Positions 49,128 through 59,520 of a stretch of 64,000 bases of DNA are shown piece after piece. The stretch covers positions 47,306,001 to 47,370,000 of the forward strand of contig CM075101.1 in the NCBI GenBank assembly GCA_037576195.1, in the 5' to 3' direction. The notes beneath the pieces were generated by a model. The model worked only from the letters and a program-made list of their open reading frames with translations, was not told the DNA's origin and did no database searches. Position numbers and translations under genes: made by a program. Positions within the stretch are counted from its first letter, which is position 1. Each line of letters starts with the position of its first letter. Source of the DNA: Phytoseiulus persimilis. Its lineage: Eukaryota; Arthropoda; Arachnida; Mesostigmata; Phytoseiidae.

Positions 49128-50291
49128 ATGAAGTTTACGCTCGCTTCTTACTGTTTGCTTGCCGCATTTTTCTGCTCACACGGAGCTAGAATTCAGGGTG
49201 AGTCCTTGGAGAGCAGAGTTCATAGTCCGGGAATATTTTGCCGATGAGACGCTCAGTTTCGCGCCAAATACTTCTATTGACGATGATTACATAATGGTTC
49301 CTTCAGGCGATGAACTCTTCGACGAGCTTATCGAACAGCTCCGTGATGCGGATGAGATCCGCGTGATGCCCCTGGATGATTTCAGCATCGGTTTCAATAG
49401 AAAGGTCGGTCGTACCTCCGGGCTCATGAATCGACATCAATAGAAGTGGGGACTCTACCACCGTTGTGATTCCGAATGTTCAGCGGAACAAATTCTTGTC
49501 ATAGGTCGCTATCGTGGATGTTCGTGGAGAAGCGAAACTGTACGACGGTTCAGTGGTTGGGCTGGAGACCGCAGAACGAATCGGTGACAAAGCATTAGAG
49601 CTCAGCGGGTTCAAAGTCTCGAAATCATATGTAAGATCTTGCAGAGTTTGCGATCCGAACTGGGACGATTACTGATCGCATAACTTTCCCAGATGATGCG
49701 CGGATCATAACTCAATCGGATGGCACTGTCCGTATCAAGTGCACTCTAAGCATGGGGGTTATCGAATTCTACTATAAAGGCACCGTGACCTTCATGGGTC
49801 TTGGACCTGCCATCAAGATGCAGACTCATACCGGTTACGTCACCGTGAATGCCGAAATCGAGCGTTTACCTGACGGCACAGTTAAAGTTACTCAATTCGA
49901 TCTCAAGTGAGTTTCATTGAGTTTTTCGGTTCTTTCTTCCAAGAGTGCGGGCTCGTCGACGTGAAATAAAGCTGCTTGGACATTGTGAAGCCGTCAGGAC
50001 CCCTCTGGCGACGATCAGTCTCAACTCAGGAGTTCTTTGAGGAATTTCATCGTTTCGTCCCGTTCTGAATACGAACATGGTCAGACGACTTGTCCTTCAA
50101 CTTACAGGAATTTCGAAAAGCTGAAAGTCAATTTCACTGGCCTGAGCACTTTGACATGGGCCGCCAGCATCCTCAGTGCTCCAGTGATCAGTTTCCTGAC
50201 TCCCGTGATCAAAAAAATTGTTGAGTTTAATGTGCGAAAAGTCGTAGAGAAGAAGCTACCGAAAATAATTGCTCACTTCAACTTTGAATAA
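49128..50291 (+). CDS. Mite group 7 allergen-like secreted protein
   Basis: Five exons: 49128-49197, 49307-49404, 49505-49630, 49693-49906, 50108-50291, about 229 aa. The group 7 allergen Der p 7 is about 215 aa. Exon 1 is a signal peptide (MKFTLASYCLLAAFFCSHGA). The segments VAIVDVRGEAKLYDGSVVGL and ERIGDKALELSGFKV match the layout of Der p 7 (IIDLKGELDMRNIQVRGLKQMKRVGD), and the C-terminal helix (ILSAPVISFLTPVIKKIVEF) matches its last helix. That family has a lipid-binding BPI-like half fold. One problem: exon 3 ends at a codon boundary (TAT before GTAAGA), whereas exon 4 needs one carried-over base; with the only visible AG acceptor the frame hits TAA after MMRGS. So it is a mildly broken copy, uses an unusual splice site, or contains a sequence error. 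No Cys pattern or other enzyme motif suggests another family. Confidence 0.78.
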
Positions 50292-50292
50292 A
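50287..50292 (+). promoter_or_regulatory. Poly(A) signal overlapping the stop codon
   Basis: AATAAA whose central TAA is the stop codon of the allergen-like gene (50289-50291). If used, the 3' UTR would be only tens of bases, fitting the 212-bp gap to the convergent receptor 2 gene. Confidence 0.55.
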
Positions 50293-50503
50293 GTAGATCC
50301 ATTCATCTCCCCAACCTCATTGCGCTGCTTCTCAAGTCGGCTGCCCGGTCTCAAGGGAAACACAGAGAACAGAACAACGGGCAATTACTCATCGATCAAC
50401 ATTATTCAGAACGAGTCTCCTCAGGGGAGATCTGCAAATCGATTGTAGAGCCTGGAAGTGTGGAGCAAATACCTAGTCATGCGCAGTTCCTCGAAGATGG
50501 TTC

Positions 50504-52136
50504 TCAATTTTGACAAGCGCACGGTTTCCCTCTCTTTTTCTTCGCATTAGGAGTCGAGTGCTGCAATGTCTCCTCTGAAGTAATTGAGAAAGCTGTGACG
50601 CTGAGTGTGGAATTCATGTTCTCCGCGCTCCTGGTGCAGTATCGATTGATGAAAACCATTGTTCTCCGGCGAAGACTCCTTCTGGATCGTCGAAAGGAGG
50701 AGAAAAATCGATAAACGCAATAAGACAACCGTGAGTCAGAAGTAAGATATTCCAATGTGCGCCTTAGCGAGAATCTACTTGAGATACTCGCTCTCCGTCT
50801 GTAACTCACCTCATTGCTTTGCGGAAGTTGACACTTATGAGAAAGTACATAATCGGATGAGCAACGATTGGCATCAAAACTACAGCTTCGACTGTTTTTG
50901 AGAGCATAACACTGCCGTGTAGAACCCGCGAAATCTGCGGATGGGGCCCGGATGTGATTTAGAATTGTTCCGAACCAGAGTTCGATCAGCGAGGCCCGCG
51001 AAATCAGGGCTGAGATCACTCCTGAAACAGGGGCGCCGCATTCATCGTGCATGAGCGGGAACTCACCTTGTTAGGCGCTGTGCAAATGATGTACGAAGCT
51101 ATCAGAGTGACAACAAGCAGTACAATGCGCCTCATGAAACCGGTCGAATACTTCGGAGGGGCGGATCTCAACTTTGTGAGCAGAACCGAGCAAACGCACA
51201 CCAATGCGGATACTTGCGTCAAGTAAAAAGCCAACGGGATGTAGCTGGAAGGAAGTTGGATGAGCATCCTCCGGCCACTGGAGTGGAGTTCTTGATCTTT
51301 GGATGGTGGAAGTTCCATGCTGCTTTTTCTTGATTCTTCAGAGGTAGCATTGAAAATTTACTACCGCAACGGAAGGCGGGAGTGCTCCTGACAGTCTCCC
51401 GTATGTTCCCCGAGCGCTAATGACAGGAAAGTGTGGGCTTCAGTCAGCGGGCTTGAGAGGCATGCAACTAAAGTCACTAAATTCGGGTTGCTAGAGGAAA
51501 AAAAACGTTTTTAGGAAGCGTTTACGGGAAAGCCGTTGATTCGATAATCGAGTGCAAGAACTCGGGTGCGGCTGACCGTTTGAGGTACATGGTACACGAA
51601 TGCTTCGGGAAAACGATCGTCATGGTACGATCCAGCGCCATGATCCACAAGACGGCGAAAACACTTGAGATTGGCATCCCTCTGAGGAAGTTGATCAGTG
51701 TGCACATGGCCGAGCAAGGCGAGAGTTCGCTGTCGATGTTCGAGATGTCTTTTCTGCTGACTTGTTCTCCCGCCGTTCCCTCTGTGGAAACCCGTTCTCG
51801 AATAACTCGTCAACATTTTCAATTTTTGCTTCCGAAATCAGTGGTGACCTCAAAGGCTCGTCTTCGAGCTGGGTTCATGTGAGGAATGGACGCGCAATGA
51901 AAGTGATACTCACTTGCCCGAGTCTCACAGCTGACCGTGACGAGCGGTGCAATCAAGAGCACGGTCAACATATGTATCAGGAGTAGATTCCGAACCAAAG
52001 TATTTATCGTCGATTTCAGAAGCTTAGGCACATCACAGAACACCAGGAGGGCGCAAAGATTCAATAGGAAACCGAGAATCAGGATCAGAAGCGTCAAAGA
52101 CGTCAAAGTATGAATCGGAGCCTGTTCCTGCTCCAT
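50504..52136 (-). CDS. Divergent rhodopsin-like seven-helix receptor 2
   Basis: Six exons, 5' to 3' on the minus strand: 52136-51914, 51781-51577, 51490-51365, 51277-51067, 50934-50810, 50681-50504. Phases agree; 355 aa. The start ATG is in a good ACCATGG context. TM1: LLILILGFLLNLCALLVFC (N1.50 kept). TM2: NLLLIHMLTVLLIAP, with His where Asp 2.50 is usual. TM3: a Cys at MCTLINFL and ALDRTMTIVFP (DRT for DRY). TM4 is LVTLVACLSS, followed by an ECL2 Cys (GDCQEH). TM5: YIPLAFYLTQVSALVCVCSV. TM6: LIASYIICTAPNK (CTAP for CWxP). TM7: PIVAHPIMYFLISVNFRKAM (HPIMY for NPxxY). The basic tail ends PCACQN. Exon 4 has in-frame alternative acceptors that would extend it to 51319 or 51322. Ligand unknown; class A by shape, clearly divergent from the amine and peptide receptors I know. 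Confidence 0.85.
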
Positions 52137-53113
52137 GGTTATCTTTCGATGAGTCACCAACCTAGGGCTCCTCCCGTGAGGACGTTTCCTAGTAGACGTG
52201 CTCGATCAACAAACGAACAGAGTCAGGTTGTTACATCTGTATGGCCGGAGAAGCAGGCTATTCCTCGGAGAAAAACTCTGAGAGGCACATCTCACGATTG
52301 ATCCGGTGTGTTGCCACGAGGAGATCGTTACTGGTCGGAGATTCTTGGGGGCGTAGTTCGACGTCACTAGTTCAAGGACGCCCTCAATAGTTCGATCGGA
52401 GAAGGAACAGCATTCTTATCTGAGAGTATGACTATTCAAAGAACGCTCGTCCACTTCTGGAGACTGAACGTCCCAACTCCGCTCCGGCCAAACAGAACGT
52501 TGATCTCAAATTCGACATCCACTTCCCCAGGCAGGATTCGGATCCTCTAAAATTGGGAAGATTTATCCATCGTAACAACTCTCAATCGTCTTATTGAGAG
52601 CCTGAGAATTCGATCGATTCTTCGGAGTTATCCCATCAATCGTGCAGGATTGATCTCCTGCGAAAGGGGGACAATTCCGAAAAACCGTCTGGACCCACAG
52701 ACTCTAGTTGTAATCATTCCGTGCAGAAACAGCGGATCTAATGGAACATTTTTGGTCTTTGCTAGATCCCATATTAATTATACACACATATCGGGCTTTC
52801 GATATCAAAATAGGAAGATTCGGTAGATGGCATAACATTCATTTAGCGGCTCCCACAGGGCAACATGACTTCGGTAAAGCTCTAGTCTTGGGAAAATCGA
52901 TCGCACACGATCGACACTGGGCTTGTTTTCACATGGATGATTAATTTGAAGAGCGTCCCATGAAATGCATGGAGTAGAGAGCTGGCTACAAAGTTTCCTC
53001 TCGGGAGATCATTTCATCGAATGACTCCGGGAACCGGTAGGAACATCACGGTTCCGAACTCCCTCCAGTGGTTCGTCCTGTCCAAGAACCGTATCTTCCA
53101 CGAATGACGAGTT
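52137..53113. other. Gap between receptor 2 and DEF8
   Basis: About 1 kb holding the upstream region of receptor 2 and the 3' flank of the DEF8 gene. No gene, poly(A) signal or repeat recognised. Confidence 0.5.
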
Positions 53114-55746
53114 TCATGTCGTTGATGATCTCCGGGACATCCTGTCACAACGAGGACAAAAAGCTTTGCGCTTCCGGTAACACTCTCGATGGTAAACCGC
53201 GAGGCAATCTGGACATCGAGAGGTCAGTTCTCTATTCCATGGGAAGATCAACTCCTCCGAGGAACACAGCTCACAATGATATCCCTTTCCCGCGCAACTC
53301 TAGAAACAAGGTCAGTATAATTTTAGGTCGCAAAACTCCATTTTCACGAACACTTCGGAGTAATATTTAGATTCCGAGGAAATTTTCCCGGCCCAGCCCG
53401 CATGGTGGGTGCTCAAGCAAAAACCTTACCTCACATTCCTTAGTGATATGAGCCTCGTAGACATTCACAACTTGTTGGAGATACTTGATGAGGGTCCCCG
53501 CCTCGAGATCCTGCAGATCTTGCATCGAGTAGATATGCGAATTTTCCACGAAGTGATGCCGCTTGTTCAAGAGCCAGAGAAGCTTCTTCGATCGGGCTAT
53601 GTGGCAGTTTGTGAGGTATTGTTTCATTCGTTGCAAATCTTCTCTGAGCATCTGGAAAGGCGGAGGGGAAGAACAGTGAGGACTTTATTCGCTGGACACA
53701 GATGGAGTCAGGAACGGAATATGGAGAAGGACATGATTTTGAGCAACGACTGAGTTTCTCGAGGGAGGGGAATAAAACGAGGAACTATGGTTTCACCTTC
53801 ACAGCTGGGAGTTCCTCTACGTGTGTGAATAAGAAAGGGTTCAGCTTCTCGACATCGAGCACTGGCCGCTTAACCATGAGGCGCAGGAACTGGACGCATC
53901 CACGACAGACCTTCGAAATGGATTCCCTCCGTAACTCTCATGACCATATTATCCATGGAAGCGATCCAATTCAGAACTTATTCGGAGTGTACAGATCCGC
54001 GATACCTTTCTTGGCGCAAAGTCCCAATTGTGTATGACCCGAGCGGGGATGATCATTTCGGTGTTCCAGTGGCAGTACGAACAGAACCAACGACCGCAAG
54101 AATCGCACAGCCGTCGAGCAGCCTCTGTTTGTGGCAACAACTTCGAACAAGGAGGAACAAGGGAAGACCGGCACTCGAAGCATTTGAATTGCTGTACAGA
54201 TAGCCCCAACTCGGGAGAGATATCCAATTCGTAGTCGTGTGACCTCAGGTATGGGCAGCTTCTCGTGATCGAGTTCAGGCACCTTTGGTGACATTTATAA
54301 CGGCATTCTGAGGGAGGAAGGAATCTCTTAGTGTCGAGTGAAATTTATCATCCATCGCAGGCCCGAGGGCGCGTGAGCTCCCATTCGAGCGAATAATTAG
54401 CCAGGATAACTCACTATCACAGGTGTAGTATTGGTTCGGTCCTATATTTACAAAATCCCAGATCCTTGTGCAGCATTTTTCGCAATAAGAATCGGTTTGA
54501 TCCAGCTTGCCCGACACGAAAACGTGGCCCATAACAGTGAACGACTTCTCGAGAATAGGAGTCTGGGGTCCATTCTGTGAATTCAATCATAGTTTAATGC
54601 GAGATGTTAGTCTCATAAGGTAGCTTATCATGTGATCAAGCAATCTAGTCCCGTTGTGATGCGGTTTGCGACCGTAAGTTTTCTCTTCCAGTCCTCTTTG
54701 CGGCGAAGGATGATCCGAAGGCTCCCTGCTGGTGGATGCTCCCCCTGACGAGCCGTACCATGGCTCACTCCTCCCTAGCCAGCCGGGTCAACGGAGAGCA
54801 ATCCTCGTCTCTGCAGCTTCTGTCTGTAGCTCGTCACTGTGAAAACCTCCTCCACATGTGACGAACGTATCGTCGGAGTGAGCGCCTTGAACTATTTCGT
54901 TTTTCTTTCAACCGAGGTGCACCTCTCCTGGGTGACGATTGTGCATGTGGTTTTTTTTTTCAGGAATCGACCCCGCTGAACATGCTGCGGAAGAACACAT
55001 CTGTCGGAGAAATTGCAATATCCCACCTGAATCTCTTGCAGCTTCCATCGAAGGTCCACGAGCTTCCGAATCAGATTGTATCTTCTGTCAGACTTCTCCT
55101 CCGAGTCCCATATCAGCTGTTTGCATTTGTCAATCGCCAATTCGAGTTCCGATGCCGAACTCATTGACGAGAATGTCGAGTCGAGTCCCGCGAAGTATTG
55201 TTCGTTCATTACAGAAAGACTTCTCGGTCGAATAGCTGCAACGGAAAGTGGGATCTCAAGTTCCCTCCATCAACACTTCCTCCATGAACGCGGACTGCTC
55301 ACGGCTGATTTGCGATGGCAAGAGTCGGAATCGAATTTGGACTTATTCGAGGAAGAGGCTGGAGCCGCGCAAATTCTCCGGCCTGCTGCTGGAAACCCTT
55401 TATGGCCGAGAGTGGAGCAATAAACTCACGTGGAGGAGAAGGTGAATCTCTCCGTGTATCCTCTCCAGTAAGGTTTTTTTTCACTATTTCTCCGACGCGG
55501 CCCGCGAATTCCGAAACGCCGAACGAGTTCATCGCATCCCCCGCTGGAAACTGTGAGAGCAACAGAAGACTTCACTTGACATTATATGGATCATCATCGG
55601 AGTGTTCCAATAGAATAATACGAGACTACACCATGTCCCCACACGATTACCTCCGCAGTACTTCCCCACAACCGTGATGAACTCCGAGGCTGGGGGGAGT
55701 GACTCGAATCGTTGGGCGGTACTATCAGAGAGCTCCAGCTGTTCAT
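53114..55746 (-). CDS. DEF8: DEF8 homologue (C1 plus Rubicon-homology zinc domain)
   Basis: Eight exons, 5' to 3' on the minus strand: 55746-55651, 55550-55430, 55235-55027, 54574-54415, 54307-54006, 53910-53797, 53651-53430, 53299-53114. Phases agree; 469 aa, close to the length of vertebrate DEF8. The conserved AIDKCKQLIW block comes first. A complete C1 zinc finger follows (GH at 158-159; C173, C176, C194, C197, H202, C205, C213). Then comes the Rubicon-homology domain: FKCFECRSSL, LCDSCGRWFCSYCHWN, IIPARVIHNWDFAPRKV, LMVKRPVLDVEKLNPFLF, HHFVENSHIYSMQDL and the final cluster YHCELC, CPDCLAVYHRECY, FCPRC. In vertebrates this family (DEF8, PLEKHM1, Rubicon, Pacer) works with Rab7 on late endosomes and lysosomes. 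Exon 1 (32 codons, Ser-rich) is the least certain part; an alternative frame across it has no ATG. HNWDFAPRKV and the C-terminal cluster exclude an ordinary PKC-type C1 protein. Confidence 0.93.
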
Positions 55747-57514
55747 TCACTCTCTATCTATCGAGGCCACTCGAGTCATTTCGAACTCTGGCACGTGGGA
55801 TGCTCAAGGCTGAGAGACTGCCAGACGTACATCTTTGTCCGATAAAAATCATGATTCTTACACAGCAACACTTATGATACACAGCAACACAGATGATAAC
55901 AGGTAGGGGTATTTGTAGAAACGAGCCTCGAATCAATAAGCCCGAAAGTTGAAGTCAGCTGGATCAGCTGGTAGACGATCTGGTTCAACAAGTATCTCGA
56001 GCAGGGAGATATTCGCGAATGAAGATGGAAAAAAAACGACAAACCTGATCAGAGTTTCTCAGATGAGTCTCAACAACGAACTCGGCGATTACAGAGGAAG
56101 TGGGCGCATCGTGAAGGCTTCATCACGTTCTCTTGCAACGCAATTTTAGAACTTCAGCTTAAAACTCGGATATTCGCTGTAAGCGACGGAAATGGGCGGG
56201 CAACGCGCTTTCCAGATGTTTACCGGGACTACGCAAATTGGTCAACTTATTCTCCGAACCGTGACAGATTAATAGATCCGACAGCGGATGCTGTTTGTAA
56301 TATTTCATCGCGGATACATTTGACTTTGATCACTGATCCGTAATAAAAGGAAAGCCGGACCGTGCTCCAATCAGGATGCGTATCGGGCAAACAGCGAAGC
56401 TCCGTATCGTCTCATCCCGAATCCATGGCTCTTCCGAAATGCGACGAGATGTCTCAAGTGCCTGTAACGTTCCCCGAGATTCCCTCATCACTTGAATCGG
56501 TTATCGCCCTTGTTCGTCATCTGCGCGACCACCGATTTCGACTGCCATGATTTAGTAGACGCGCCGCGTTTTATCTGGATCCCCGGAGATCTGGTGTGGA
56601 AGCCTTCTTTGAAAAATTTCCAGAATGCGGCCTACTCAAAACTTAGCCAGCAAGGATGCTATTGATAGTTTGGCCAAGGGTGGTGAGCCCGGTGGAGTTG
56701 CAGCTCCGACGTGAGCTCCATCGTTACAAAGTACGAGACCGCTCCTGCCTCGCGAAGTACATCGAGTTCGTTATTTATCATTATGAAAATTCCGAGAAAG
56801 TCACGAGGGTTAGGAGAGAAGAGAACGAAACCATCACGGACTCACCTTGCGACCCCCACGGCGAGAAACACAGGATTGCCTAATGATTCGACCCCAGCGA
56901 ATGGAAGATCAACCCAGAAAAGGGAGGTCAGATACACGCCATGGGCTTGAGCATCATTTCCCGGAGTCTGGATACCCGGCGCGGACCTATCGTGTCGAAG
57001 ATTCCGTGCATGGACCGTGACATACAGGGCCCGTCGTTCCAGAACACGATTCGGAGTGAATTCGTGTCGCTCATACAAATACAAATACTAACTCGTGGCG
57101 CTTGTCATCTTTAGCCGCCACACTAGACGCCTGGATGCTCCCATTCGAGAATCGAGAGATACTGGAGATGGAATGAAGAATGTCATGCACAGGTGAGGAG
57201 ATGCCGGTCCGAAGTTCGAAATTTTCGGAATCGGTCGACTCGGTCCGCGAAACGGTTCTCTGGTCGGGCCAGTCCGATGAACCATCCGTCTCATGGCCCG
57301 AGATATGGTTTCCCGTGAGGAGAGACCCTGCTGGGGGATTCCACACTGGTTCAGCCCCAAATCCGTTGTTCTGGACTCCTCCTACTGAAACACCAGACTA
57401 GCGACTCCCTTTCCCATCGGATGATACCGAGGAAAAACGTGACCAGTCCACCGGACTCGGTAGTCTGGTGCTGGATGTTCCAGTAGAAGCTATCCGAAGC
57501 GACGGGATCGGGGC

Positions 57515-57848
57515 TCAATGGGTGTGAAACTCCTTAGCGCCGTCTCTCCTCGAGGAAAACAACTCTCTGAACCATTTCAGATGAAGAGAGAGAAAATCAT
57601 TTCGCGAACCGGTCCGAGAATTCGGAGTCTGTACCGATCGGTCTGCGCCGGATTCCTGGGGACGATGCATACCTAAGCTCAAGTCCTCGGAGAAATCCCC
57701 GATTTTCAAGTTGCCCCCTCTCTGCGACGGATGAGCGCAGGACAACGAGCGGGGACTTTCCGGAACGACCAGTCCTTCCACTTTCAGCAAAAATTCACCA
57801 GTTGGCTCGTTCCTGGGAGCATCATGCACGATCGGATGAATACTTTTT
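57515..57848 (-). other. Unassigned exon-like open frame
   Basis: The frame runs from a CCTTCCAG acceptor (exon edge 57848) to a stop at 57515, with a possible donor after 57673. It is polar and Ser-rich, includes GEFLLKVEGLVVPESPRS, and ends KEFHTH. No family recognised; no partner exon is certain. It could be a piece of a real minus-strand gene or chance. Confidence 0.2.
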
Positions 57849-58820
57849 CTGGAAGGATCTTTGAAGCATTTATAGATAAGTCATCATGTGGAAACTTGTG
57901 TGCCATCTTTCCCGATCATTTTGAACCCCGCAGAAGCATTCATTCATAGGTTCATTAGCCCACCACATTGGGTGAGCTGACAGAAACATGGCTACGGTCG
58001 CGGACCAGTGATCGGCAACTCTCAGCGAGTGTGCGTAACGCGCTGATGTACTCCACAAATTCAAGTTTCCCGAAATCACGGATACGGAATCCTACCGATC
58101 CTTCCTCCTGTATCAATAAGCGTCCCTGTCTATTCGACGGTAGTCCATGAGAGCTTGCCACTTTTCTCCAGCGAAAAATTGAGCTCATTTCAGAGGATTC
58201 TCACGAGAAAGATGTGTCGAACACGAGGGACAAAAAACTTCTCCATATGATCGCTTGTGACGAATAAGCCTGAGCACAGAAGAGGGAAAATTGTGCCGCT
58301 ACTCCTGAAGACGGGTTATCAAGTTGCACGAGGAGCTACAGGATTTGCGCGTGTCGGAAGGCCTCGGAGGCTGAAGAAAAGCCATCAGACAAATGATTGC
58401 GGACCCATAGATGTTTAGTATTTGCTAGCCTATGCTTGTTTCTATCTATCTCCGCGGGTCAGGCACCGGTATCCGCACAGTTTTCTTCGGCAGCTCGTCC
58501 GGGGGACCCTTGTCCCAGGGTATTCATTGTTTGGTAGTCGTCCCTGCCTCCAGGTGTCTCTCATAATTTTATTTGGTAGCCTGTCCTCTGGCTTCCATAC
58601 AGGCGGAACATCTCGGTGACATAGACTCGATCAGAGATTGGAGGGGATGACGTCCTTATGAATCCAGAGCCTTCTTCGAGCTCTTCGGCATTGGGGTATG
58701 GTCGCTGAACTTGGCCCGAAACGTTCTTCATGGAGTTCGAATCAGATGATTGTGATGGCCACGGCCAGTGGCTAAGCGAGCCTCCGTGATGCCCGATGCG
58801 GACCGGCGATTTTATCCCAA

Positions 58821-58837
58821 CCCCCCCCCCCCCCCCC
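58821..58837 (+). repeat. C17 homopolymer
   Basis: Run of 17 C about 380 bp before the hAT element. Confidence 0.95.
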
Positions 58838-59204
58838 TCATTTTTTCCGTGAAGTTTGGAGTACCCACAGATTATGACCTGTAATTCAGCACTCCGACGA
58901 GACTTACAGAGGATTGAAAACGACTCGTACGAACACAGATGTGAGCAACTGATTTATTTTATGAGCAACTGCGTCATCTTCTCTTGGAGCGTAATTTTTC
59001 TCGCCTCAAGAGTTGCCAAATCTTCTATGGACTCCTTGAAGTCTAACTCAGTCGTGACGGATCGCTCGTTAGATAGGAGGGCAAAGTTTGACAACCTGGT
59101 TTGTGAACATGACGAACCATGGATCATTCTCGATGAGTTCCGAATCTTACAAAGTCCTGTTGCATGCGGCAGAACTCATGTCAACAGTTAGAGAGGGCCG
59201 GAAC

Positions 59205-59212
59205 ATTGTCAC
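59205..59212 (+). repeat. Left target-site duplication of the hAT element
   Basis: ATTGTCAC, matching the right flank ATTATCAC at 7 of 8 positions. Eight bp is the usual hAT duplication length. Confidence 0.8.
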
Positions 59213-59233
59213 TAGAGCTTGGAAGTTAAGGCA
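59213..59233 (+). repeat. hAT left terminal inverted repeat
   Basis: Begins TAGAGCTTGGAAGTT, then AAGGCA; matches the reverse complement of the right end at 19 of 21 bases. Confidence 0.88.
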
Positions 59234-59410
59234 CCAAGAAGCAAAATCAGGCAAGAAAACAGCGAAATTAGGCAGAAAGAATGCAAATCTAGGCATATTA
59301 AAGACGAAAACAGGCGAAAAATAAGGGAGGGAAGTGCGGAAGGGAGGCAAAACAAGCGTGTTCAGCTTTCTTTTTGACACATTTTGTCTAGCTTCATTGA
59401 CGGCGACGAT

Positions 59411-59452
59411 CTTTGAACGACACTGGCTCTGATGAGCCAGTGTCGTTCAAAG
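59411..59452. repeat. Perfect 19-bp hairpin inside the hAT element
   Basis: CTTTGAACGACACTGGCTC, loop TGAT, then the exact reverse complement; one more flanking pair (59410/59453) also matches. It lies between the 3' end of the transposase and the left subterminal repeats. RNA from either strand would fold tightly. It may be a transcription-end or small-RNA source, or a nested foldback unit; function is not shown. Confidence 0.93.
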
Positions 59453-59520
59453 AGAAGAAGAGAAGAAGTTCATGAGAAGAGAGACGAACACTGAGAATGC
59501 ACTCGACGAGCTGCATTGTT

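Larger units (their letters stand above)
55747..59204. other. Intergenic, several unassigned open frames
   Basis: 3.5 kb upstream of DEF8. Minus-strand open frames cluster at 56842-57084, 57071-57346, 57515-57848 and 57955-58188. At about 58185-58290 (minus) a short stretch reads RHKRSYGEVFCPSCSTHLSR, which loosely resembles part of a C2H2 zinc-finger array and then hits a stop. A C17 run is at 58821. No complete gene could be built. Confidence 0.45.

Noticed and set aside
51526-51576. Extended exon 2 of receptor 2 reading to TTCCC/GTAAAC
   Set aside because: It would omit TM4; the donor after 51577 and the exon at 51490-51365 supply a proper TM4 and the ECL2 cysteine.
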